NCBI GenBank assembly: GCA_026545765.1
Contig: CM048844.1
Coordinates: 25,676,237-25,740,236 of the forward strand
Reading direction: 5' to 3'
DNA: 64,000 nucleotides
Source of the DNA: Plantago major
Taxonomy: Eukaryota > Streptophyta > Magnoliopsida > Lamiales > Plantaginaceae
Shown here in pieces: positions 23,110 to 39,649 of this stretch. Numbering within the stretch: position 1 is the stretch's first letter; each line of letters begins with the position of its first letter. The position numbers and the translations under genes are program-made. Under the pieces are notes generated by a model. It saw only the letters and a list, made by a program, of their open reading frames with translations, had not been told where the DNA came from and searched no databases.

Positions 23110-23526
23110 TTAGAGGTGCGCACTTAACTTTTGTGTTTTATTATTAAGCTGAGTTGACTCGGCATTAATACTCCACCTATTTTTAATATAAAATGTTTTG
23201 AGTTATTTTTCATTTGACAAATGTTAAATATTTTAGTAGATTCTGCTACGTAATTTCGTATTTTCACAATTTATTAGGCATCAAACTCATTGATTTTATT
23301 GTTTTTCATTTATTTTGTCTTTTATTCTGAAAATTAGCGTTCATAAATGCTTTTATTGGTGTATTTATTTGTTCAAGATACTAATATTTTTGTTCTAAAC
23401 CATTTACCAAGACTATTGATAAAGAGAGATTTGTCTTAATTTGTGTGAAATACCCAAAACATCTTATATTAAAAATAGGAGGGAATAGTACCTTATAAGA
23501 ATCGATTAGACTCGATTAAATATATA
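23110..23526. other. Upstream region of the PPR gene
   Basis: AT-rich promoter-side DNA. Blocks such as TAAAATGTTTTGAG / AAACATCTTATATT suggest another small inverted-repeat element around 23175-23485 (ends 'CTCCACCTATTTTTAATATAA' style and its inverse 'TATTAAAAATAGGAGGGAA'), probably a MITE. Confidence 0.4.
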
Positions 23527-23797
23527 CTCGCTCCGTCCCGCTAAACGTGCCTCACTTATGTCCGTCATTGTTTTTAAGAAAATTAATATTTTATTGTTTG
23601 TTGTAGGAGAGAGATAAATAATTTTAAAAAATAAAGAAAGTATACCAAATAAGATATAAAAATGATAATAGGTACATAATAAAGTAATAAATATAGTGGT
23701 TAGTGGTATTTACTTGTTTAACTATTTTATGAATTAGGCTACATTAATCGGACAGTCATAAAAGGAAAGTGAGATACGTTTAGCAGGACGGATGGAG
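23527..23797. mobile_element. Stowaway-like MITE (271 bp)
   Basis: The left end CTCGCTCCGTCCCGCTAAAC is an inverted match to the right end GTTTAGCAGGACGGATGGAG. TA dinucleotides flank both ends (23525-23526 and 23798-23799), as expected for Tc1/mariner-type insertion. The interior is AT-rich and non-coding. Its right half was later copied in the neighbouring tandem duplication. Confidence 0.85.
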
Positions 23798-24546
23798 TAT
23801 ATTCTTCGAACCAAATATGAATCGAGCTCGAGCCCTTAGCGTGGATCTTACTAGAAAAATAGATCGTTTTGTTAACAAGTTCAGTTGAGCTCCGACTTGA
23901 TAACATCTTACCAAACTCGAAGAATGAAATACTTAGCTCGACTCGGCTCGTTTAACATTTCTACCTGTTTTCTTTTACTTTTTCTTCATTTATTTTTATT
24001 TTTTTGGTTTTTTTTGTTCCTAATGGTTTGAACCATGGAATATAAATTTTGTATATCCGTATAAATTACGATTATAAATATAGTGGTTAGTGGTATAACC
24101 ACTAAAAATAAGATATAATATAAAAATGATAATAGGTACATAATAAAGTAATAAATATAGTGGTTAGTGGTATTTACTTGTTTAACTATTTTATGAATTA
24201 GGCTACATTAATCGGACAGTCATAAAAGGAAAGTGAGATACGTTTAGCAGGACGGATGGAGTATATTCTTCGAACCAAATATGAATCGAGCTCGAGCCCT
24301 TAGCGTGGATCTTACTAGAAAAATAGATCGTTTTGTTAACAAGTTCAGTTGAGCTCCGACTTGATAACATCTTACCAAACTCGAAGAATGAAATACTTAG
24401 CTCGACTCGGCTCGTTTAACATTTCTACCTGTTTTCTTTTACTTTTTCTTCATTTATTTTTATTTTTTTGGTTTTTTTTGTTCCTAATGGTTTGAACCAT
24501 GGAATATAAATTTTGTATATCCGTATAAATTACGATTATAAATATA
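23656..24546 (+). repeat. Direct tandem duplication, about 464-bp period
   Basis: Bases from about 23656-24082 recur almost exactly at 24119-24546: same AATAGGTACATAATAAAG, same GACGGATGGAGTATATTC, same GTTTTGTTAACAAGTTCAG, same end TACGATTATAAATATA. The second copy therefore carries only the right part of the Stowaway MITE, so duplication followed MITE insertion. The near identity suggests it is recent. Confidence 0.88.
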
Positions 24547-24548
24547 GG

Positions 24549-24988
24549 TGAATGTGTAATTGTAGTGATTCCAAATTTAACAAGATAAACTATGCATACA
24601 TATGTTGGAAATTCATATAAAATGATCAGATTCCGAATTTACAAGTTCGAGCTTATATAGAGGCTAATTTTGGCCGTCGTAGGCTCAACAATGCTCATAG
24701 AAGTCACAGATGAATAGATGATGATCAAAAAACAATTTTTGATTCATTCATTTATGTACATTTTGATGACAATTGACAATAGACAGGAGTCTACAAGGAC
24801 ACTTCTTGCCAAATTAGAAATAACAGGAGAGAACATGCAAATCCAGTTTAACTCTAACCCCTACCAACATGAACATATAAAATCTCAGTCACTCTGCCGA
24901 TTTTCTCAGCAAGAAGCCGTGTGATCTTCTATCTTTACAATAGAACGATCACTATCTATTGTCTGTCATTTGCAGAAAAAACAACTCA
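24549..24988. other. Intergenic DNA and probable 3' UTR of the pectate lyase
   Basis: AT-rich; no gene supported. The + ORF at 24718-24924 lacks any recognisable feature. Confidence 0.4.
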
Positions 24989-26444
24989 TCAACAAGCTTT
25001 ATATGTATTGCAGCTCAATGGTCCTGCATTAGCTGTTAGAGCAGGAACCATTGATCCATCCGCCACTGGAAATGCCTGTGTTTTGCTATAGTTTGGTGCG
25101 GTCGATCCATATCCAGAAGGCACGAAATAAGCCCCATTCATAAATTTGTCCTTCGTTGACCTCCATCTCCAGTTGGTCCACCCGTTCTTAACCTCTCTTT
25201 TAGTAACCTGTCAAATTATGCAACATGACGATGTGTACATAGTCGACAGCAAGTTCTATTGAATGTCACTTTGTATGCTAAAAGTATATTCCGAGTTCTT
25301 ACTTGCTTGATGTTAGCACTATTAGGTGCCATGAAATAGTTCCCTTCGCTTAAAATGGTTGGATTCGCACTTCCACCTATTGCATACATTTCCCAGTGGT
25401 CATATCTGTTGTTAGCGTGTGCATAACGAACCTAACCCTGTTCGATTGAGTCATATCAATTCATCAATCAGGATTACATGCATACTTTACAGTTAACTGT
25501 GTCACAATTGATAAGGCAGAATCAAGAATGCATGTATGTAGAATTACTAGTGTATAATAATACCTTGGCATTCTTTGAACTAAACCACTCCCAAAATAGT
25601 TGAAAGCTATTGTGACTTTAATGGCTTTGTCCTCTGCATTGTTGTCATTATGCCCAAGCAACATAACCTGCCAAAACATTTCATGCATCAGATAGTGTCA
25701 TGCACACTAAATGTTTTGTCATAGCTCAATTGAAATACAGTTACTCACTTTGTCATGTTGTGTGAAGAAATTGTTGGAAATGGTGATACCAGTCGAAGCA
25801 TGAATAATGTCTATGAGACCATCAGCACAACGTGCAAGAGAGCAATGGTCGATCCATATATCAGTGGGCGAAACACATCAATGCCATCTCCATCAGAGCC
25901 TCTTCGACGGCCTGCATGATCCTGGCTGTCCCGAACAACACCACTTTTCCCTGGCTTACAATCATGAATGCTAATGCCATGTATGATAATATGGTTAACA
26001 TTTTGTATTGTTATGCAAGGTCCATAAGCAATCTCAACCTTGGCTCCTCGCCCATCTATAGTCTTGTAACTATTTATCATAAGCTCGTTCTTTAGCGTAA
26101 TAACCATACTTCTACGGAAAATGATCCAGAGTGGCTTATTTTGGATCACACCGTACCTGAGCGTGCCAGGCTTGGGATTCACAGGGTCGTCAGATGGGTC
26201 CGTGACCACATGTCGCACCATTTTTACCTCCAATGGCGTTCTTCCCAAAGCCAACCGCACAATTGGCCAATGCGCGTCGGTTAGCCGCCCAATTGGATTT
26301 CCCTCTCCAACATCTGTCTATTGGGTTGAGTTGCTTGGGACTAGGACTGGGGGAGTAGTAAGAACCAGCAAGTGATGATGTTGGGAAGTAGAGAGCTAGC
26401 ATTAGGCTAAGTGTTAGTGAGAAAGAAGCTAGAGAAGAAGCCAT
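24989..26444 (-). pseudogene. Pectate lyase (polysaccharide lyase family 1), frameshifted
   Basis: Exons read on the minus strand: 26444-25749, 25667-25564, 25437-25303 and 25207-24989. The protein starts with a signal peptide ([18 protein letters not shown]...), then [82 protein letters not shown], a [10 protein letters not shown] stretch and [13 protein letters not shown], closing CNTYKAC. These mark a secreted PL1 enzyme that cleaves demethylated pectin by beta-elimination with Ca2+ and an active-site Arg. Three reading-frame breaks are present: near 26212-26222 (before VVTDPSDD), near 25868-25875 (before TDIWIDHC) and near 25425 (just after the exon 4 start). As read the frame stops early, so it should not make active enzyme. 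Splice sites remain good, suggesting recent loss or sequence error. Confidence 0.85.
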
Positions 26445-28146
26445 TGCTAGTAAGTTAGCTAGCTAGTGTTGTTCAAGTTTTTTATGAGGTGAAGAAATTA
26501 GGAGAAGTTAGTTGGAATTTATATGAAAGTTTTTAGAAGTTGAGAAGTGTCAATTGTCAAGTAAAAAATGGTGGTATCCACGTTATTGTTGGGAATGCTT
26601 CTTTGCCTTTGCGAGCCTAATGTTTTGGAGACATTATAGACGTGATTGCACGAGTGAACTCTTTGACTTTGACACATCACAATTCACACATCTACTAAGT
26701 CTGAGAGTTTAGCAAGAATTTGACGTAATTATTCATTTACCAAAATAAATCATTCTTAGTACTTAGTACTAGTATGTGTATGTCTTTTGGGTGAGATGAA
26801 TGTTGTCTAATTCATCAATGGATAATGTATGTTGTTGGACCAAATCTCAGATTGCAATAAACTTAAGACAGGCACAATACATGCCAATCATTGTTGGTGA
26901 ATTAGTTTCACAACAGTTAATATGTGACGCGTGTTTATCTCACAACAATATAATAGCATCGTACTAAAAAATGTACACAACATTAGCGAACAAAACTATG
27001 AAAGGGATTCGCGTTAGGAAATAACAAAACTGCAATTTAAAGACACTCCTTGCACTTTTGTGAATGTAATGTAATGCAGAATGTAACAGTACTCTTAGGT
27101 TAGAAATCATTTTTAGTTAACAGTTGCGCTATGATTATATAAAAAATCCATATAGTTAGGCCAAAAGCAAGAAAAGTTCAATTTGTGTGACTTGCACAAA
27201 TTATAGCAGATGGAGTGAAAAAGTTCATGACATAGGAAATTGGGATGAGCCCGAAGAAAATTACAAGGCATTTAATTTGGAACTCAAATCTCGGACTAAT
27301 GGTAAACAACACAACATGGATCATGCATTGCCATCAGCAATAGCATGGATTAAAGATCTCAAACATATCTGACTCGAAACCAAACGGGATACGGCACAAT
27401 CTAACCGGGCACCTTATGGTTGGAGAATATTAAGTAGTTCAGACTGATTTAAACTTCAAAGTAATAAGATGACTTTGTAAGATACCACTATCATTCACCT
27501 TATCAGATCGTTTTGATACACGTACCGTTAGAACGAACTTTAATCCACCACTAATGTAGATAGGTGTTCAATAAGTAAAGCAGACTAGCAGGCCAGAAGC
27601 TACGGTTACGACTTAGATTGTATTGTTCTTTAAACAAGTCTTTCTGATTTATCAAGCAGCTTTGTCATTTGGTAGGAGACAGAAAATAAAAGAAACTGTT
27701 TTTATTATGCAACTTCATTACTCTAACAAGCTAATCATTTCTTATAACATAGTGTGAACTACATTCAGCTCCTCATACATTTAAATTTGATTAGACTTTG
27801 GATATAATAAGGATTTGACAAGTGATAGAAGTAAGTTTTATGCTCAGCATATTCATGGAACTCGAGTAAAATTGGTGTATATGATACCAAGGGTACCCTG
27901 TAAATCTCTTGTACATTTGTAAATTGTGCAAGGTATATAGAAACAATGGCAAGACAATTCTTATTGCACTTATATTCAATTGAATGAGTTATTTTACATC
28001 ATAATTTACAACATAAGCTACTCAAAATTTGTTGAATAGAACGACAAGAGCAAGATATTGTTTGTGTACTTGAGGAACTTCTTGCAGATCGCATTCTCCA
28101 TAAGCAAGCTACGTTGCTTGTACTGTGTTCGCTGTCTACAAAATTG
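26445..28146. other. Intergenic region between pectate lyase and leucyl-tRNA synthetase
   Basis: About 1.7 kb. The left part should include the pectate lyase promoter. A downstream segment near 27700-28140 is probably 3' UTR/flank of the synthetase. No gene supported; the + ORF 27187-27372 and minus ORF 27791-27979 look random. Confidence 0.45.
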
Positions 28147-34985
<6,839 letters not shown>

Positions 34986-35037
34986 TGTTTTGACAATGGA
35001 TGATCCTCTGCTATTGGGATATGAGCAGGACTCGTGG

Positions 35038-35045
35038 TTTATATA
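35038..35045 (-). promoter_or_regulatory. TATA box of leucyl-tRNA synthetase gene
   Basis: TATATAAA on the minus strand, 53 bases before the ATG at 34985. This supports that ATG over the upstream GTG-initiated frame extension. Confidence 0.6.
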
Positions 35046-35457
35046 TGTACTCACATAAATGGAAACACAAATTCACTAGAAGAACCATAGATAATCTGAA
35101 ATTCTTGCGAGAAACAGTTTATAGCTATTTTATTTAGAAACGGGACTTTTTGCAATTTACCATTAAACAGTTCATTTTGTAGTGTTTTTCACGAATCCGG
35201 GCTATATGACCCGTTTTCTCAATTTAATCAGTTTCATTTTCACTTTCCGCGATCTTTCTTCTCTCTTTCCTTTTTCGTCTGAAAATTTCTCGAACTTTCA
35301 CACCATTAAAGCTTGCGATCTATGTTTTCACGTGGAATTCTTTGCTCACATTGTAAGTTTTTTTGTTGCTATTTTGTTATTCGCTTTTGATTGACGGTTT
35401 TTTTTTTCCGTTTTTGAGTTTGATCGGAAGTTTTCGTCGTTGTTTAGATCTGCATAG

Positions 35458-36084
35458 AATGTCCGGCGAAAAGCGACGAGAATTGTTGTCTGAAACACCT
35501 TTGTTGTTGAATTCCAAGCGCAAGGGTTCTGGGGAAGGTACTTGTTTGAGATCCTAGGGTTTTTGCCTGGGTTCTGCATGTGTGATTTGTTGTGTTTTGT
35601 GAAACGTAGTTGGTATCTATGCTTTTGAGAACATAGTTGTCATTGTTCTGTTGAGATCATAAATGTTTTATATTGAGATGTTAACTTTGTTTTTGTTGAG
35701 ATCATAGTTTTTTTGGTTGAGAACATAGTAGTTTATGTTGAGATCATAGGATGTTTTGCTTGAGAACATAGTTGTTTGTGTTGATATCATAGACTGTTTT
35801 CTTGAGAAAATAGTGTATTTGGTTGAGAACATAGTTGTGTATGTTGAGATCATAGATTTATTTTTTGCTTGAGAACATAGTTGTTTATGTTGTAATCATA
35901 CCATGTATTCTTTGAGAACATAGTTTTTGTTGAACAGAGTAGTTTTTTGTTCTTTATATCTTATGTCTCTTTTCCCTTTCTCTTCTTTCATTAGTGACTG
36001 ATGCAAAGAATGCTAAGAAGACTAGGGGCAACAAGAATAATATTTTCAAGCCTGATGATGAGCGGCTTAAGGTGAAGCTTAGAT
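35458..36084 (+). pseudogene. Short two-exon-like coding remnant, unknown
   Basis: An ATG at 35460 opens MSGEKRRELLSETPLLLNSK, ending at a plausible donor (GGGGAAG|GTACTTG near 35537). A plausible acceptor CATTAG near 35990 is followed by TDAKNAKKTRGNKNNIFKP and a stop near 36084. The peptide is small and basic and I do not recognise it. It may be the N-terminal part of a transposon-carried gene. Confidence 0.3.
35600..35930 (+). repeat. Short-repeat block A (GAGATCATAG / GAGAACATAG)
   Basis: About a dozen diverged units of roughly 21-30 bp alternate TTGAGATCATAG and TTGAGAACATAGTTGTTT along this stretch. Confidence 0.75.
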
Positions 36085-36259
36085 AGGAGGAAATCCTGAC
36101 TTGTTGGGGTGCCTGTGAAGGGTAGTAGAAGTCACAGCTTGTTGGGGTGCCTGTGAAGGGTAGTAATGACATAGCAAATCCTGCTAAGGAGGATTATGTA
36201 CTCCCACAACTGATGAGGGCTGCAAATCCTGCTAAGGAGAATTATTCTCTTTCTTCAGT

Positions 36260-36540
36260 TTTATGGATTATGATCTCAATACAAGTACCTACGATCTCAG
36301 TGTTATACACTATGATCTCATTATTATACGCTATGATCTCAGTGTTATATCTGCAGTGATACTTTTGTTCAAAACTAGGATCTCATTGTTATTCTATATG
36401 ATATTATTATTATACATTATGATCTCAGAGTTATGTCTGTTGTGATACTTTTGTTCCGAATTATGATCTCAATATAAGAAGCTATGATCTCATTGTTATC
36501 TTGTATGATTTCAGTATTATACCGTATGAACTCAATATAA
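36260..36540 (-). repeat. Short-repeat block B, inverted relative to A
   Basis: Units read TATGATCTCAGTGTTATACAC and variants on the + strand, i.e. the inverse of the GAGATCATA core of block A, about ten times with a period near 21 bp. Confidence 0.7.
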
Positions 36541-36654
36541 ATAAAAAGAACACAAACACAGTGATTAAGAAAAACATAATCTTTTATTGATAAAAGCATT
36601 ATACTGAATGCTGAATTATTACATAGATTGAAAACAAGAAAAATATAAGATTAC

Positions 36655-36900
36655 AACCGCTGCATTCCCTCCACAAACTTGATAGCTTCAGTCATGTAGA
36701 AGTTCTCAAAAGAACCACCCCTACCACCTCCCATTGAATGGAGGTTGACAAGCTGGTTTCTCAACTAAGAAGCCCACATCAGACGTTGAGGATGGCGAAG
36801 TTCAATCAGCTCTAGACGAGCTACAATGTCTGTAGCCCTCATTAGTGGTGGGAGTGTTGAATCCTCCCTCAAACACTCTCTCATAAGAGATCCTGACATT
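36655..36900 (-). pseudogene. Protein-coding-like remnant on the minus strand, unknown
   Basis: Read from about 36900 down, the minus strand gives a frame containing MSGSLMRECLREDSTLPPL, LELIELRHPQRLMWAS, a TAG, then NQLVNLHSMGGGRGGSFENF and EAIKFVEGMQ, ending near 36655. Codon-like structure with one in-frame stop suggests a decayed exon, perhaps of the transposon. I do not recognise the family. Confidence 0.35.
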
Positions 36901-37325
36901 AGATGCAAAGAACATAGCAATTATGATAGAGATCATAATACTAGAGGCAGAGAACATAGCAATGAAAAATACAAATCATAGCATTAGTGGCAGAGAACAT
37001 AGAAATTATAACAGAGATCATAGCATTAGATGCAGAGAACATAGCAATTATGATGCAGAGAACATAGCAATTATGATAGAGATCATAATACTAGAGGCAG
37101 AGAACATAGCAATGAAAAATACAGATCATAGCATTAGTGGCAAAGAACATATAAATTATAACAGAGATCATAGCATTAGATGCAGAGAACATAGCAATTA
37201 TGATAGAGATCATAATACTAGAGGCATAGAACATAGTGATAATAATAGAGATCATAGCAGTAGTGACAGAGAACATAGTGATTATATTACGGATCATAGT
37301 GAGAACATAGTGATTATATTATGAC
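36900..37325 (+). repeat. Short-repeat block C (GAGATCATAG / GAGAACATAG)
   Basis: Alternating units such as AGAGATCATAGCATTAGATGC and AGAGAACATAGCAATTATGAT, in the same orientation as block A, in a higher-order period of about 42 bp plus a larger internal duplication (36923-37010 versus 37075-37165). The 133-codon + ORF here is a translation of the repeat, not a gene. Confidence 0.8.
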
Positions 37326-37899
37326 TGTAACAACTTCACATCCAGTTCGTGGTATAATTTTTACAGAACAAAAAGGCTGAAATCATAGCAGTATTGGTAG
37401 AGAACATGGACGTGTGGTTTGAATCACTGTAGGATCATCAGTGTATGTAGTTGCAGAGTCTGAAGCCGATTCTGGCATCTATGAACAATAAAGATAAAAA
37501 ATTTAAATTAAAATCGACATAAACATGATGAAAAAATAGCTCATCAACAATTTCGTAACATGAAGAACGATGAAAAATTATCAGAAATCTCAAAACAAAT
37601 GTTCGAAATCAGATCTTACCTTTGTTCCAGCTCCAGATGAAGGTTTCTAGCTCAGATCTTCTCAGTTGACAGTTTGAATGATTTAGATTAGAAAGCGGCT
37701 TGATTGGGCTTTTGGTGGAAGTTTTAGAGAGAATTTTGTATGAAATTTGAGCATTTATAATGACTTGTGTGCTTTTTCCGGGTTATAACATTTATATGGA
37801 TCCATTTTCTCAATCTAGTAGTTGGCCCTTGGTTGGGTAGCATTTAGAAATTAGTTTTTGTTTGGGGTCAATATGTAATATATAGAAACTTTGTTTCTA

Positions 37900-38880
37900 T
37901 GTCTCTATCTAGAGGGTGTTTCTTAGAAAACTTACTCGATATAATTTATAAACATCGACTTATGTTTACAATAAAATCGATTTTATTAATCAAAGGTATA
38001 TTATCATTAACGTTGACAATATAGATATTGTAATTGATAACATCCATGGTTTTCTTAAAAATACAGATCCGTCTGTTTGGTATAGAGTTAAAATCTTGAG
38101 TTATGTTACAATTTAAGTGTTTTTAACCGATTTCTGAATTTTAGTTCTTAACCAAACAGATAATAACCGCTACTCTGAAGACTTAAATTCGATAAAATTG
38201 TGGAAATGTTTCGTTTTTCATAATACATAAAGGCAGACTTAAAATCAAAACCAATTACTTGTGTTTGATGAAAATCAATTTGAACATATCAAAGTCCAAG
38301 TAGTGTTTTAAAAATCAATTTATTTTATTGTATTTATTTAATTGAAAAAATATATTTCCTTAACGTTGTCATTACAAGATGGCTGGTGATATGGTGATAA
38401 TGTCAGAGCAATTTTTTCCTATGACAGGCAATATCACCAGCCTTATTGAATTGTTATGGATTTATGACAGTTAGCTGATTTTTTTTAGTTCTAAACCCAT
38501 ATCCTCGCCTATATAGTCACAAAAATAGTCAAAGACGGGGCCAACCCCTTAGCCTTTATTAAAAAGGAGGTAAGACCGTAACATCAAGAGAAGTCTGCAG
38601 GGTGTTGTTTAGAATCTTAAAATGGAACTTTTTATTACCATATCAAAGTAGAATGTGCCGGATGGAAACATTTTAGAAGATAGTTGGAACTTGAGGTAGA
38701 GCTCTTGAGAAAACTCAATTCAAGTGTAAACCCAAACAAGATTACCCGACGTTCAAATTCTCAAATGCATCCATCTGAAATCATCATGTATTCTATGTTA
38801 AGATGGCAATAACATGTATTTTAAGCAATGGCGTCTGCCACTCATGGGCAAGCCAAGGCAATTGCATTGCCTCAAATTTT
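37900..38880. other. AT-rich intergenic DNA
   Basis: No gene, structured RNA or clear element recognised. Confidence 0.4.
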
Positions 38881-38891
38881 GGAACTTATAT

Positions 38892-39095
38892 ATACTCCCT
38901 CAATCTAGATCGAGCTTCATGCGGGTCCGAATACAAATTTCAAGATAAAAATGAATAAAGGGAGACGAGAATGAATAAAGTACGGGATTGGTGAATAGAG
39001 AGGGATATATATTTCATTTAAATGGTGAGAAGCTGAAATCAGGACATTCCAAAATGTAAGTGATATATTGAACTCATGACGGAGGAAGAAGTATT
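38892..39095. mobile_element. Possible decayed MITE
   Basis: TACTCCCTCAATC at the left and GACGGAGGAAGAAGTA at the right resemble degenerate Stowaway-type ends (CTCCCTCCGTC) in inverted orientation about 200 bp apart. Similarity between the ends is weak. Confidence 0.35.
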
Positions 39096-39649
39096 ATACT
39101 TGGTATGATAAAGAGAATGATATGAGAGCCTACAGCAAGAGACTCTGGAAATTTCACCATCAAGCTCCAACATTCCTTCTCAAGAATGATCACCAAAGCA
39201 GAAGAGCCATAGACAGCTAATAGCAAAATAACCAATAACTCTCACAATAAAGCAAAAGATTCAAGCCATATAATGAAACTAGAAATGCTTAAATAACACA
39301 ATGAAAGAACCGACTTTCGTCATTACAACTAGAAATCCTACATGACTTTACACATATTTCACTGCAAGAGAAAATTATAACTACACGGTTTTACACTTAC
39401 TCGGTACCAGAACATGTACCTCCCGAGGCCAGATTATTGCACCGCATCCTCTGCTTCAACAGGCTGTTATCACATCAATGTACAAACTCTTTGCCGCTGC
39501 CAAATCACACTGCGTCGTTGAAGTTGGATAGTGGCCTTCCTTATCGATTTCTACAGGAAAAATCTTCACACTAAAATGCAACTATTCCTCTAGTTTAATT
39601 TACAGACTGGCCTTCCCAATGAGCTACAAATGTGTAGCATTTACAGACT
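39096..39649. other. Region 3' of the OSCA gene
   Basis: Likely contains the OSCA 3' UTR on the minus strand (polyadenylation-type AATAAA-like signals inverted near 39245); no other gene seen. Confidence 0.4.

Larger units (their letters stand above)
35100..37900. mobile_element. Repeat-rich, probably transposon-derived segment (MULE-like?)
   Basis: The segment between the synthetase promoter and 37.9 kb contains three blocks of short repeats (35600-35930, 36260-36540, 36900-37320) and two short protein-like stretches. Left and right parts share related text (CGGGCTATATGACCCGTTTTCTCAATTTA near 35198-35226; CGGGTTATAACATTTATATGGATCCATTTTCTCAATCTA near 37779-37817) in direct orientation. The extreme ends show only a weak inverted match. 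I infer a decayed non-autonomous DNA transposon, but no clean TIR or target duplication could be placed. Confidence 0.35.

Noticed and set aside
25464-25688. Separate 74-codon minus ORF
   Set aside because: It is exon 3 of the pectate lyase plus read-through into the adjoining introns.
34986-35054. N-terminal extension of the leucyl-tRNA synthetase from an upstream GTG
   Set aside because: The extension overlaps a TATATAAA box and starts with GTG; the ATG at 34985 gives a good transit peptide.
36923-37324. 133-codon + ORF with repetitive REHSNYDRDH-like sequence
   Set aside because: It is the translation of the 42-bp ATCATAG/AACATAG minisatellite; no start context, domain or codon bias.
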